From: CAYILR01 sp964364175
GTDB lineage: Bacteria > Bdellovibrionota > UBA1018
DNA length: 37,381 nt
Assembly: GCA_964364175.1 (NCBI GenBank)
Contig: CAYILR010000044.1
Location: 1 to 37,381, forward strand
Direction of reading: 5' to 3'
Both the position numbers and the translations under genes were made by a program. Shown here piece by piece: positions 24,699 to 33,027 of this stretch; positions within the stretch are counted from its first letter, which is position 1; each line of letters starts with the position of its first letter. Below the pieces are notes generated by a model. The model was not told where the DNA came from. It saw nothing but the letters and a program-made list of their open reading frames with translations, and did no database searches.

Positions 24699-24733
24699 GT
24701 CCAGAGTTGAACCACCCAGGTTCAACTCTGGAC
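24699..24733. repeat. Strong hairpin after secreted-protein gene
   Basis: Perfect 15-bp arms (GTCCAGAGTTGAACC and GGTTCAACTCTGGAC) enclose ACCCA. It begins 78 bp after the stop at 24621. There is no T-tract, but the stem is long; termination or transcript-end protection is likely. A similar tRNA T-arm string occurs by chance; there is no tRNA here. Confidence 0.6.
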
Positions 24734-24750
24734 TATACATAAAGATATGA

Positions 24751-24773
24751 AAACTATACTCTAAATATAGTTT
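24751..24773. promoter_or_regulatory. Inverted repeat upstream of AT-rich gene
   Basis: AAACTATA (24751-24758) and TATAGTTT (24766-24773) form a perfect 8-bp inverted repeat with 7-nt loop, 33 bp before the ATG at 24807. It contains TATACT (24755-24760), a good -10 candidate, but no convincing -35 is visible. It may be an operator over the promoter. Confidence 0.4.
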
Positions 24774-24806
24774 AATAAAAGCATTCAAGATGAGTTGGAG
24801 CGAGGC

Positions 24807-26150
24807 ATGTTTAATAAGAAATATTTAATATTGTTTTTATTGGCAATCACCATTCAGGATTCTTACTCAAAAACAACTTCGATAAACATTCAAAATCCAT
24901 TTTCTAAAAAGCCTTCTAATAAAGAAAAGAATGCGGACTTATTAGCAAAATGGCTTTTAATTAATCCTTTTGTTGACAACGCTCTTCACTCTGAGGGCGA
25001 AGTAGATATTGATGGATTTTGTCATTTTTATATATCACAAGACTTTATGAATCCCGTTATTATTTCCATGGGAAAAAACAGATGTGCATCTTTTTTCTTA
25101 GCCAAAGCATTTACAGATCAATTTGATTTCAATTTTGTTCTAAAGTCTCAAACTAATGAATACAAAATACTTTCAGCGGATGCTAATTTTAGCTCTAATC
25201 GCGGCACTATTTTTGCCATAGGGTTTTCTACCAAAAAAATTATACTCAACAATGTCCAAGAGGTTGGAAGCAATGTCGAACTCCAGAAATCGTTGGCTTG
25301 GGATGATTACAAAAATAATTTGTGGCAAAGTGATCGATGCCGACTGATTGATTATTTTAATATTAAACTTTTTTGTTTTAATGAAATCATCAAAAAAATC
25401 CCGTCTCCAAAACCCTCTGATAGAATGTCAGGTGAAAAAGAAACTTTAAAAGAGGAAAATCTAAGTTATTTTATCCCGATGTTAGTTCCAATTATTTTTT
25501 ATGAAAAAAATGTCACTACCCATATTGCTCAGGCCAATGGGGATAGTTTAATGCAAAATCCATATAAATTTATAGTCGATCGAAATATTCCCTTTATAGA
25601 CACAAGCGATCAACAGTTTTTGGGCCTGGGAGAGGGAAGATTCTGCGACCCTAAATCGAATCTATTAGCTTATTATCAAGGAGGAAAGACTGCTCCCAAA
25701 GTCTATTGGTGTATAGATAAAGTAGAAGAAATGTACGGCGATAAAAAAACTTTTAAAAGCGCCTCGATACGGTTTTCCATTGGAGTGTCAATCTATCATG
25801 AGGCCTTACATTATTATGCTTCTCATGCCTGTGGAACCCAAGACAATACGCTGAATTCTGTTTATGCGGCAAATGCTATTCACGCTTATGAGTTAGCTAA
25901 AGATACGAGATTATTTTTTAGTGACAGGATGGTATTGTATAATGAAGGTGAGTTTAGAAAAGATAGCGGTTTTTGTGGGCCTGAAAAAGATAACATAGTT
26001 AAAGCGGTTGAAGCTTTTCGCGAAAATCCGTCTGAAGTTCAAAGCGAAAATCCATCTAATCCAAATCATGCATCGCCGATTTCACCTGAACCAAGCGTCA
26101 CCCCTAGTGCGATGCCATCTAATTCGAATGAATTAGATGATCCTAATTAA
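24807..26150 (+). CDS. Secreted HExxH protein, putative zinc protease
   Basis: The 447-aa protein begins with a signal peptide (KKYLILFLLAITIQDSYS). ATG at 24807 is chosen because GGAGCGAGG lies just before it; a TTG at 24795 would add four residues. Near residue 331 it has YHEALHYYASHACG, a full HExxH zinc-binding motif in a helix, the only strong functional clue. A third ligand is not certain. The C-terminus is a low-complexity Pro/Ser/Asn tail (NPSNPNHASPISPEPSVTPS). The gene is clearly more AT-rich than its neighbours, suggesting recent transfer or relaxed composition. It overlaps the convergent hydrolase by 18 bp. Confidence 0.75.
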   Translation: MFNKKYLILFLLAITIQDSYSKTTSINIQNPFSKKPSNKEKNADLLAKWLLINPFVDNALHSEGEVDIDGFCHFYISQDFMNPVIISMGKNRCASFFLAKAFTDQFDFNFVLKSQTNEYKILSADANFSSNRGTIFAIGFSTKKIILNNVQEVGSNVELQKSLAWDDYKNNLWQSDRCRLIDYFNIKLFCFNEIIKKIPSPKPSDRMSGEKETLKEENLSYFIPMLVPIIFYEKNVTTHIAQANGDSLMQNPYKFIVDRNIPFIDTSDQQFLGLGEGRFCDPKSNLLAYYQGGKTAPKVYWCIDKVEEMYGDKKTFKSASIRFSIGVSIYHEALHYYASHACGTQDNTLNSVYAANAIHAYELAKDTRLFFSDRMVLYNEGEFRKDSGFCGPEKDNIVKAVEAFRENPSEVQSENPSNPNHASPISPEPSVTPSAMPSNSNELDDPN

Positions 26151-26990
26151 TTTCTGCTGAACCAATTTCTTAATCCGCAACCACTCCGAAGCCCCCACCG
26201 CTTTTTCCTCAGTAATATAGTGAGCGTTGCAATAATCCCCCGAGCACCCACGATTAGAAACCGGCTGCAAATCCCAAGAGGCTAGCTGGTGATCGTGAAT
26301 CATGCCACGAATCCCATCGATGTTCACTAAGCTATCATCGGGATCCATCAAGACCAGAGTGGGGGACTGGGGTTTCTGAAATCCGCTTCCCGCGAGTCGA
26401 TCAACTAACTCAAAAAGAGCTTTGTAAGCTGGCACTGGCGTCCCATCATGGACACGGATTTCCTTTGAACTAAAACTAGGCACGACCAAGTTGTCGTTCC
26501 AAAAGAGAGCCTTGAGCATGTAGGTTTTGCTTTGAAGCGCAATCGCCGGAGCAAAAAGAAACATTCGTTCGAATTTCACCGGAGTTGCAGTTTGAGTTTG
26601 CTGCAGCGTCATCATCGTCAAAGCGCCAATCGAAAATCCCGCGAAGTACAGAGGCACCTGGTGACGTTGGGCTGCTGCTTGCGCACTCAAATAGGCAATC
26701 CGCGTTTCTTCCAGCCAATGATCAGCGGACACTGCCTTGAATTCTTCAATATCAGTATTGCGATGGCCAGACAGGCTCACGCGCAGAGTAGAAATTCCCT
26801 GCTCGAGAAAAAGATCTTCAATCGAACTCATTTTTTCGGGCTTGAGGTTGAGCCCATGAATGACCAACGCTACCCCCGCTGGGGTTGCGCGGTCCGCATT
26901 CCGCCAATGCAGCCACTCCAACGAAGATTCAGCTGCCACTGCCATTTGTGTCACAAAAAATAGAGCAACCCATCCACATTTTCCAATCAT
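26133..26990 (-). CDS. Secreted alpha/beta hydrolase
   Basis: The 285-aa protein has a signal peptide (about 1-20, ending AVA-AES) and an alpha/beta-hydrolase fold. An oxyanion-region HGLNLKP follows strand VALVIHG. The nucleophile elbow GFSIG has Ser120, an acidic candidate lies in LVLMDPDDSLVNIDG, and a catalytic His candidate lies in CNAHYITEEKA near the C-terminus. Two Cys nearby (RGCSGDYC) may form a disulfide in the periplasm. Substrate is unknown; lysophospholipase or esterase activity is plausible. It is followed downstream (convergent) by the HExxH gene and lies 34 bp from the fadD-like gene on the same strand. Confidence 0.85.
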   Translation of the reverse strand: MIGKCGWVALFFVTQMAVAAESSLEWLHWRNADRATPAGVALVIHGLNLKPEKMSSIEDLFLEQGISTLRVSLSGHRNTDIEEFKAVSADHWLEETRIAYLSAQAAAQRHQVPLYFAGFSIGALTMMTLQQTQTATPVKFERMFLFAPAIALQSKTYMLKALFWNDNLVVPSFSSKEIRVHDGTPVPAYKALFELVDRLAGSGFQKPQSPTLVLMDPDDSLVNIDGIRGMIHDHQLASWDLQPVSNRGCSGDYCNAHYITEEKAVGASEWLRIKKLVQQKLIRII

Positions 26991-27024
26991 TCGCCCCCCG
27001 GCCGCTGATCGAGTTAACTGCTAC

Positions 27025-28749
27025 TTAAATAACCGGTTGCACAGACGCTACATGCGCTGGTTTCTGCGCCTGTCGGTCCATGTCCCGCAACTCGCGTCGC
27101 AGGATTTTGCCCACATTCGATTTAGGCAAATCGCTGCGGAATTCGATGATTTTCGGGATTTTGTAGCCCGTCATATTCTGACGGCAGAACAAGATGATTT
27201 CTTCCGTTGTCAAAGAAGGATCCTTTTTGACGACGAAAAGTTTAATCGCTTCGCCGCTCTTGGCATCAGGAACCGCAATGGCCGCACACTCCAAAACTTT
27301 CGGGATTTTAGCGACAATGTCTTCAATTTCGTTCGGGTACACGTTGAACCCAGAAACCAGGATCATGTCTTTTTTACGGTCGACCAGTTTAATAAAGCCG
27401 TCTTCCGTCATGAATCCCAGATCGCCGGTTTTGAAATATCCGTCCTTGCTCATGACTTTCTCAGTCTCATCTGGACGATTCCAGTAGCCTTGCATGACTT
27501 GAGGACCTTTGATGGAGATTTCTCCGATTTCACCAAACGGTAGGTTTGCTTCAGCCTCGTCTTTGATCACCACATCCGTGGAGGGAATCGGAATGCCGAT
27601 AAAGCCGTTGTACTCGGGCAGATCCATCGGATTGATGCAGGCTGCGGGAGATGTTTCCGTCAATCCGTAAGCTTCAATCAAGGGTTTGCCCGTCAGTTCT
27701 TTCCATCGTTTGGCAACAGCTTCTTGAACAGCCATCCCGCCACCTAACGTAACTTTCAGAGCCGAGAAATCGAGTTTTCCAAATTCTTCTTGGTTCAATA
27801 ACCCATTGAAAAGTGTGTTGACGCCAGTGAACGCAGTGAATTTCCATTTCTTGAGTTCTTTGATGAACCCAGCCATGTCCCGCGGATTCGTGATCAAAAC
27901 ATTCAACGCCCCGACGGACGAGAAAACGAAGCAATTCGCTGTGAGAGAAAAAATATGATAGAGCGGCAGCGGCGTAATGATGATTTCTTTTCCTTCTTCA
28001 ACGGCTCCGCGCATCCAAACACGCGCTTGCAGCATGTTTGCGATGATGTTTCCGTGAGTGAGAATAGCTCCTTTGGACACTCCCGTGGTGCCGCCCGTGT
28101 ATTGCAAAAATGCGATATCTTGGTGAGTGCATTTGATTGGTTTGGGTTTTTGCAGACGTCCGAAGATCAGAGCGCGATTCAGTGAAATAGCCCCAGGAAT
28201 ATCCCACTCGGGAACCATTTTTCGCACTTTTCGAACGATGAAATTCACGAGCAAAGATTTTGGAAACCCGAGCAAATCTCCCAGTTCAGTGACGATCACG
28301 TGTTTGACGTCGGTTTTTGGGAGTGCTTCCTGCAGCACTGAAGCAAAGTTTGCGACGATGACGATGGCCTTCGCTCCGGAATCTTTGAGCTGATATTCCA
28401 GCTCGCGAGCGGTGTAGAGCGGGTTGACGTTGACGACGGTCATTCCCGATTTCAAAATCCCCAGCAGGCAAACCGGGTATTGAAGAATGTTCGGCATCAT
28501 GATCGCAACGCGATCCCCTTTGTGAAGCTTCAGTGAATTTTGCAGGTAACTTGCGAATGCATTGCTCTGTTGATCGATTTCCGCATAGGTCAGAGTCTTA
28601 CCCATGTTGTGGAAGGCTGGCCGAGAGGCGAATTTGTGAAACGCCTCCTCCATGATGTGCACGAGCGAGGAGTACTCGTTCATGTTGATTTCAGAGGGAA
28701 TACCTTTTTGATAACGCTTGACCCAGATTTTTTCCATATCAGCACGCAT
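27025..28749 (-). CDS. fadD: Long-chain fatty-acid CoA ligase
   Basis: The 574-aa AMP-forming ligase activates fatty acids to acyl-CoA at the inner membrane face. Motifs visible are the P-loop YTGGTTGVSKGAILTHGN, the GLTETSPAACINP core, the adenylate-binding YFKTGDLGFMTEDGFIKLVD, the hinge RKKDMILVSGFNVYPNEIE, and the C-terminal catalytic Lys in KSNVGKILRRELRD. Length and motif spacing match FadD. A second in-frame ATG at 28737 is an alternative start; neither has a clear ribosome site. It is divergent from the Nif3-like gene, 41 bp apart. The short basic/Gln-containing tail (RQAQKPAHVASVQPVI) is slightly longer than usual. Confidence 0.92.
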   Translation of the reverse strand: MRADMEKIWVKRYQKGIPSEINMNEYSSLVHIMEEAFHKFASRPAFHNMGKTLTYAEIDQQSNAFASYLQNSLKLHKGDRVAIMMPNILQYPVCLLGILKSGMTVVNVNPLYTARELEYQLKDSGAKAIVIVANFASVLQEALPKTDVKHVIVTELGDLLGFPKSLLVNFIVRKVRKMVPEWDIPGAISLNRALIFGRLQKPKPIKCTHQDIAFLQYTGGTTGVSKGAILTHGNIIANMLQARVWMRGAVEEGKEIIITPLPLYHIFSLTANCFVFSSVGALNVLITNPRDMAGFIKELKKWKFTAFTGVNTLFNGLLNQEEFGKLDFSALKVTLGGGMAVQEAVAKRWKELTGKPLIEAYGLTETSPAACINPMDLPEYNGFIGIPIPSTDVVIKDEAEANLPFGEIGEISIKGPQVMQGYWNRPDETEKVMSKDGYFKTGDLGFMTEDGFIKLVDRKKDMILVSGFNVYPNEIEDIVAKIPKVLECAAIAVPDAKSGEAIKLFVVKKDPSLTTEEIILFCRQNMTGYKIPKIIEFRSDLPKSNVGKILRRELRDMDRQAQKPAHVASVQPVI

Positions 28750-28790
28750 ACATAATATCTTTTTGAAAATCTATATGAGATTGGCGAGGT

Positions 28791-29933
28791 ATGCCGAAGA
28801 AGCCTCAGTCTCTCGAAATTCAGCAGATCCTTCAAATTCTAGAAAATCTTGCACCCGCCGGTACTGCTGAATCCTGGGATAATGTCGGGCTTCTTGCAGG
28901 CGACCCAAAATGGAAAACCTCGGGCGCCGTTGTATCGATTGATCTGACGGAAGAGGCGCTGAAGTTGGCGAAGGACGAAAAATACCGCCTGATCGTGACC
29001 CATCATCCCTGCATTTTTCCGAAGCACAAAGGCCTTTCGCGCCTCACCACCCAGCATCTGGCCGTGCGTGCCCTGACCGAGGGAGTTGCGGTCGTCTCGT
29101 GCCATACTAACTTTGACCAATGCGCCCTCGAAGTCGTTCGAGAGGTGTCCGAAGGGCTCGGAGTCAAACCGATGGGCAGGCTGATCGAATCGGGTGAGAC
29201 GGAGCTTTTGAAATTGGTTGTATTCGTCCCCGAAAAACACCTCGATCCTGTCCGGCAGGCGCTCTCTCAGGCGGGTGCGGGGCAGATTGGCAATTACGAT
29301 TCCTGCACGTTCGCCACTCGAGGGGAGGGGACTTTTCGCGGAAAAGATGGCTCCAAGCCATTTCTAGGGAAGCCAGGAAAACTTGAAAAAGCCCAGGAGT
29401 TTCGGCTTGAAACGATTTTCCCCAAAGGCTTGCAACAATCCATTCTCCAAACTTTGCGAGAAACTCATCCCTACGAGGAAATCGCTTACGATTTGTACCC
29501 CGTCGAACAAGAACCGGTCTCGAAAGGCATCTCTCGGGGACTCGGTTATGGTTTTTTTGGTGATTTTCCTCAAGCATTACCCTTTTCAGAAGTGGCGCAA
29601 TGTGTTAAAGAACTCTTCCGGATTGATGGATTTTGGATCACGGAGAAAACCCCCTCCAAAATCAGTCGAATCGGGTATGTAGCAGGGAAAGGAGCCTCGT
29701 TTGTGGCTTCGGCCGCAAGTGCAGGCTGTGATCTTTTAATTACTGGTGAGGTTGGATACCACTCGGCGCTCGAGGGTACCCGACGAAAAATGGGAGTCAT
29801 GGAGATAGGGCATCGCGAAAGCGAGCGGTTTTTCCTGTCGACTATGGCCGAATGGCTGTCAGACGCCGGTCTGAAAACAGTGGAACTCAATGAGCCCACT
29901 CAAAGGATCTGGCAAGGAGGATTTAAAAAGTGA
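28791..29933 (+). CDS. Nif3-like dinuclear metal-centre protein
   Basis: The 380-aa protein belongs to the Nif3/YbgI/DUF34 family, which forms toroidal hexamers with a two-metal site. Metal-binding motifs are visible at both ends: VTHHPCIFPKH and SCHTNFDQCALEVV in the N-terminal half, and LLITGEVGYHSAL with MEIGHRESERF near the C-terminus. An inserted domain (about 130-245, with LLKLVVFVPEKHLDPVRQAL and ETHPYEEIAYDLYPVEQ) is the PII-like insert found in the longer YqfO-type members. The biochemical role of the family is not settled. The stop overlaps the zinc-ribbon gene start (GTGA). Confidence 0.9.
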   Translation: MPKKPQSLEIQQILQILENLAPAGTAESWDNVGLLAGDPKWKTSGAVVSIDLTEEALKLAKDEKYRLIVTHHPCIFPKHKGLSRLTTQHLAVRALTEGVAVVSCHTNFDQCALEVVREVSEGLGVKPMGRLIESGETELLKLVVFVPEKHLDPVRQALSQAGAGQIGNYDSCTFATRGEGTFRGKDGSKPFLGKPGKLEKAQEFRLETIFPKGLQQSILQTLRETHPYEEIAYDLYPVEQEPVSKGISRGLGYGFFGDFPQALPFSEVAQCVKELFRIDGFWITEKTPSKISRIGYVAGKGASFVASAASAGCDLLITGEVGYHSALEGTRRKMGVMEIGHRESERFFLSTMAEWLSDAGLKTVELNEPTQRIWQGGFKK

Positions 29934-30649
29934 CTACAATTCGTGAGCAACTGAAAGCATTGGAACTCTTGCAAGAAATCGATTCTCGAGTCGATGGATT
30001 GAAAAAACAAAAAACTGCACTCATCGCACAACTCAAGCCGCTTCAAGACAAACTGACTCAATCCACTGCGCTGGTGATGGCAAAAGCCACCGAAGTCGAA
30101 GACGCACGCAAGACGGTTCGCCAAGCCCAGGCGGCAATGGAACTTTGCCAAGATCGCTTGACCCGATCGAATGGCAAGCTCGAGGGAGTCAGCAAGGGCA
30201 ACGAGTTTCAAGCTGTGACGAAAGAGATCGATCAGCTGAAAAAACAAATTTCTACGGTTCAGGATCAAATCAAAAATGCGCAATCGGTCGTGGATGTGAA
30301 GTCCTTGGAGATGGCCCAATTCCAGGAAAAACAGACCCAGACTCAAGGCGAACTCGATCAGATCAAAAATCAGCTGGCTTCTGAATCCGGAAAAATTGAT
30401 GATAATCTTCAGGCGCTGGAAGGTGAAAGAGCCCCTCACATCAATCAGGTCGGCGACAGCCGCTTGGTTCTGCAGTACGACCGAATTCGTGGAATGCGCG
30501 CAGGAATCGGAATTGCCCCGACCGTGTCAGGCCGTTGCAAAGCTTGCAACATGCTCTTGCCGCCTCAGCAATACATCCAGATCCAAAAGGGCCAAGAGAT
30601 CCACAACTGCCCTAGCTGCGGCCGGTTGTTGTTTCATCCGGTTCAGTAA
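29930..30649 (+). CDS. Coiled-coil protein with C-terminal zinc ribbon
   Basis: The 239-aa protein starts with GTG, preceded by AAGGAGG. Residues about 1-175 form a long coiled coil rich in Gln/Lys/Glu. The C-terminus is a C4 zinc ribbon with CKACNMLLPP and CPSCGRLLF, 22 residues apart. This is the zf-RING_7 (DUF164) family. Nif3-like and zf-RING_7 genes are neighbours in many bacteria, and the overlap here supports a joint function, possibly nucleic-acid related, but the role is not defined. Confidence 0.88.
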   Translation: MTTIREQLKALELLQEIDSRVDGLKKQKTALIAQLKPLQDKLTQSTALVMAKATEVEDARKTVRQAQAAMELCQDRLTRSNGKLEGVSKGNEFQAVTKEIDQLKKQISTVQDQIKNAQSVVDVKSLEMAQFQEKQTQTQGELDQIKNQLASESGKIDDNLQALEGERAPHINQVGDSRLVLQYDRIRGMRAGIGIAPTVSGRCKACNMLLPPQQYIQIQKGQEIHNCPSCGRLLFHPVQ

Positions 30650-30693
30650 ATTTTTTAGAAACACTGGGTTCTCATGCTCTGAGTCCGATCTGA

Positions 30694-31881
30694 TCAAATA
30701 AGAAAGCTCCAAGGAACGATCTGGCGACGAGGTCCCGCCTTATGTAGAAATAAGCAGGGAGCTAAAATCTTGACCTCATAATCTGGGTTTCTTTCCTGAA
30801 AAGCTTTGGACGCACGCATCTCATAAGCAGATGGGGCTTCGGACTCAACGATGGACACAGCAGTTTTTTGAGAAGGGCTTTCGATGATGAAATCAATTTC
30901 AGATCCTTTGGGCGAACGGTAATATTTAACGACAGTCCGGCTTTGCCCGTGATATTCGTTTTGCCCTTTGATTTCGTTCAACAGCCAGATCCGTTTTCGG
31001 GATCGGCTATTGGCTCCCAAATGTTTTGCGATACCTGAATCAAAAAAAAGATAGCGTGTTTTTCCGATTCCGCTGGAATGAGGATGAATGGCATAGAGTA
31101 CAAAAATAGCTTGGAAGGCTTCTAAGTAAGGCCGAGCCTTACGAGGATCGCACCCTACTTTTTTTGATATTTCGCTCAGAGTGGCAAATCCCAGTTCGAC
31201 AACAGCCACTAAAATCTCTTGAGCGAATTCACCATCAAAGTTCCTGATTTTAAAGAGCTGCAAATCACGGAAGCAAGTGGTTTCGACCCAAGAATCAATC
31301 AGGTTTTTTCGTTCGTCGGTGTCTCGTGTAAAACAGATCCCAGGCATTCCCCCTCGATCAAACCAGCGTTGAAGAGCGGTGAGTTTTTCTGGATGGTGTT
31401 GGATGGTGCTAAAAATCCAGTTCACGCAGCACTTGCTCAGAGGAAGTTGCGCTGTCTCTCCCGTTAGCATCGGATAAAGGCGAGTCAGCCCAATTCTTCC
31501 CGTCAATGATTCCCTGATTCCCGTTTTTTTAGAAAACTCCACGGAACCTGAAATCAGAAAACGTCCAGGTTGCCGATTCTCGTCCACTTCGGCCTTCAAG
31601 GTATCAAATAAGTCAGGAGCTTTTTGGATTTCGTCGATAACGACGATTTGCTTCTGCTTCTGTGAAAGATTTTGGATATAATACGAAGGAGATTGGATCG
31701 CTTTGGTCTTTTCTTCTTTCCGGTCCATGCTGACATAACGTGTCGGCATGATTTCGCTGACTAGGTCTCTGAGAAGAGTACTTTTTCCTGTTTGTCTAGC
31801 GCCTAACAATCCCACGATTGGGAAGTATTTCACCTTTTTTGCCAGGATAGGCATCAAGTAACGTTTTCGTTGGTGAGGCAT
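30694..31881 (-). CDS. AAA ATPase with DUF4143 domain (copy 2)
   Basis: The 395-aa protein has Walker A GARQTGKSTLLRDL near residue 28, Walker B VVIDEIQKAPDLF and a FLISGSVEFSKKTG sensor-like strand. A DUF4143 winged-helix region follows (FATLSEISKKVGCDPRKARP), then a C-terminal nuclease-like core with RSPKGSEIDFIIESP. It differs from the other two copies in having ISGS rather than LTGSSARKL, so it is a more distant subgroup. Its promoter is conventional: TTGCAA, 17 bp and TAATAT lie upstream, with AAGGAAG before ATG 31881. It is convergent with the zinc-ribbon gene. Confidence 0.85.
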   Translation of the reverse strand: MPHQRKRYLMPILAKKVKYFPIVGLLGARQTGKSTLLRDLVSEIMPTRYVSMDRKEEKTKAIQSPSYYIQNLSQKQKQIVVIDEIQKAPDLFDTLKAEVDENRQPGRFLISGSVEFSKKTGIRESLTGRIGLTRLYPMLTGETAQLPLSKCCVNWIFSTIQHHPEKLTALQRWFDRGGMPGICFTRDTDERKNLIDSWVETTCFRDLQLFKIRNFDGEFAQEILVAVVELGFATLSEISKKVGCDPRKARPYLEAFQAIFVLYAIHPHSSGIGKTRYLFFDSGIAKHLGANSRSRKRIWLLNEIKGQNEYHGQSRTVVKYYRSPKGSEIDFIIESPSQKTAVSIVESEAPSAYEMRASKAFQERNPDYEVKILAPCLFLHKAGPRRQIVPWSFLI

Positions 31882-31994
31882 CTTTTTTCAGCTTCCTTTT
31901 ACTCTATATTAAAAAGTACCGCCTGTTTTTGCAAGATAATTAAAAAATAAGCTCTACTTGTCGCTCTGGTTTATTCAGCCAACCAGACTGAAAC

Positions 31995-32250
31995 TCAGCC
32001 CGGCAGCACGGTCCCGGTGTGCTGTTGAATCCGATCCAAAATATCCTCAAACGGAACTTGGCCTTTGTAGTACAGCGAGGCAGTTTTCTTGTACTCGCTC
32101 GCATAGAGTTTTCTAGTGGCGGCGTCTTTCAACAAGAAAGCCTCGTTCTCTGAAATTTTTAAGTGATCGCCTGCGCGAAAGCGAATCAGACACGATCTGA
32201 ATCAGGTCTTTGAATTGATCGTGGTCATAGAGATCCAAGGAGATTGTCAT
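31995..32250 (-). pseudogene. Frameshifted third gene of the MazEF-like locus
   Basis: ATG at 32250 overlaps the toxin stop by four bases. Frame 1 reads MTISLDLYDHDQFKDLIQIV and soon hits TAG at 32113-32115. From about 32186 another frame reads IRFRAGDHLKISENEAFLLK and runs through KLYASEYKKTASLYYKG and VPFEDILDRIQQHTGTVLPG to TGA at 31995. The region is 256 nt, one more than a multiple of three, consistent with a single-base insertion around 32170-32190. The second frame has no standard start upstream. It is either a decayed gene, a sequencing error, or a programmed shift. Family is not recognised. Confidence 0.6.
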
Positions 32251-32567
32251 AAATCCAGCTGAATACAAATCACTCGATCTACAGCTGACATATGCTCTTC
32301 TGACAGTTTGCCTAATTTATTTTTGAGACGTTCTTTAGAAATGGTTGCGATCTGATCGGCCATAGCTTTGGATTGCTTTTTATTGACTACAACGAGTGCT
32401 TCACATGGGAAAATCTTTTCGATTTGAGTAGAAAGAGGGATCACTTGCACACGGTTCAAAGATCGATTGGAATGGTTATTGCTGACGATCACCGCAGGTC
32501 GCATCTTTCGAATTTCGCCGCCTTGAGTTGAGCTGAAATCGATCCAATAGACCTCGCCCCTCTTCAC
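32247..32567 (-). CDS. mazF: MazF/PemK-family toxin
   Basis: The 106-aa protein has the MazF/PemK fold signs: the N-terminal RGEVYWIDF strand, the RKMRPAVIVSNN motif with the catalytic-region Arg, VIPLSTQIEK, then ADQIATISKERL corresponding to the conserved D-Q-hydrophobic-hydrophobic strand. Family members are mRNA endonucleases, neutralised by the antitoxin encoded just upstream. The start overlaps the antitoxin stop by four bases, and the stop overlaps the frameshifted third gene. Length and motifs look intact, so the toxin is likely functional. Confidence 0.88.
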   Translation of the reverse strand: MKRGEVYWIDFSSTQGGEIRKMRPAVIVSNNHSNRSLNRVQVIPLSTQIEKIFPCEALVVVNKKQSKAMADQIATISKERLKNKLGKLSEEHMSAVDRVICIQLDL

Positions 32568-32785
32568 TCTTCAAAGTCTCCCAAAGTACCTTCGGACCAC
32601 TCAAGAGCCTCTTTTTCAGCGGATTCATTTCTTGCCATTTCTGCATAAGCTTCAGCGAGTTCTTTTTTTACTACATGAGGACGAGCGAGATCCTCAATGA
32701 ACTGACTGATCTTTCGAGCCCCAATCTCTTTGTGTAGTCCCTTGTACACCGCCTCATCTATCGTAATTGTTAGCTTTTTATGCAT
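32564..32785 (-). CDS. Ribbon-helix-helix antitoxin
   Basis: The 73-aa product has an N-terminal ribbon-helix-helix (HKKLTITIDEAVYKGLHKEI, then RKISQFIEDLARPHV), which binds the operator as a dimer, and an acidic C-terminal tail (EALEWSEGTLGDFEE) that would wrap the toxin. It precedes and overlaps mazF, the usual order for autoregulated type II pairs. The ATG at 32785 lies right at the edge of a perfect operator palindrome, with no ribosome site, so it is probably translated from an essentially leaderless mRNA. Confidence 0.88.
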   Translation of the reverse strand: MHKKLTITIDEAVYKGLHKEIGARKISQFIEDLARPHVVKKELAEAYAEMARNESAEKEALEWSEGTLGDFEE

Positions 32786-32822
32786 ACACGTATATTATAC
32801 GTGTAAAGAAACACTCAGTCAA
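32785..32822 (-). promoter_or_regulatory. MazEF promoter with palindromic operator
   Basis: On the minus strand TTGACT (32822-32817), a 17-bp spacer and a consensus TATAAT (32799-32794) are followed after eight bases by the antitoxin ATG. A perfect 21-bp palindrome (TACACGTATA and its complement, 32785-32805) is centred on the -10. The transcript should start within about two bases of the ATG. Between here and rnpB (32823-33015) I see no gene. Confidence 0.8.
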
Positions 32823-33015
32823 TCTAAAAAAACTGTGTTGTTCATGACGCGTTAAGCAAAGACAAGGGAGGGGCGGGTAGAAGGGCCTGCAATATGTTGC
32901 GCTACAGGAGATGTGTACATCGGGTATTCCTCAGGCTCCGAAGGGACCCAGCCTTTCCGCTGTGTTCGTTAGTAAAATTGTCGTTTCAGCAGTATGTAAT
33001 TATACAATTTTAATG

Positions 33016-33021
33016 TATAGT
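33016..33021 (+). promoter_or_regulatory. -10 element of rnpB
   Basis: TATAGT with a TG just upstream (extended -10 style) would start transcription at about 33028, exactly where the P1 stem of RNase P RNA begins. No good -35 is seen at the expected distance. Confidence 0.5.
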
Positions 33022-33027
33022 CCGGCT

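Noticed and set aside
24699..24733. Hairpin containing GGTTCAA, resembling a tRNA T-arm
   Set aside because: No acceptor, D or anticodon arms around it; simply a perfect 15-bp inverted repeat.
29900..30439. Minus-strand open frame opposite the coiled-coil zinc-ribbon gene
   Set aside because: Leu/Phe-rich reading caused by the reverse complement of a Gln/Lys/Glu coiled coil.
32860..33010. G-rich and hairpin-forming stretch upstream of rnpB considered as a riboswitch or small RNA
   Set aside because: No match to a riboswitch core that I can recognise; pairing is weak and unsupported.
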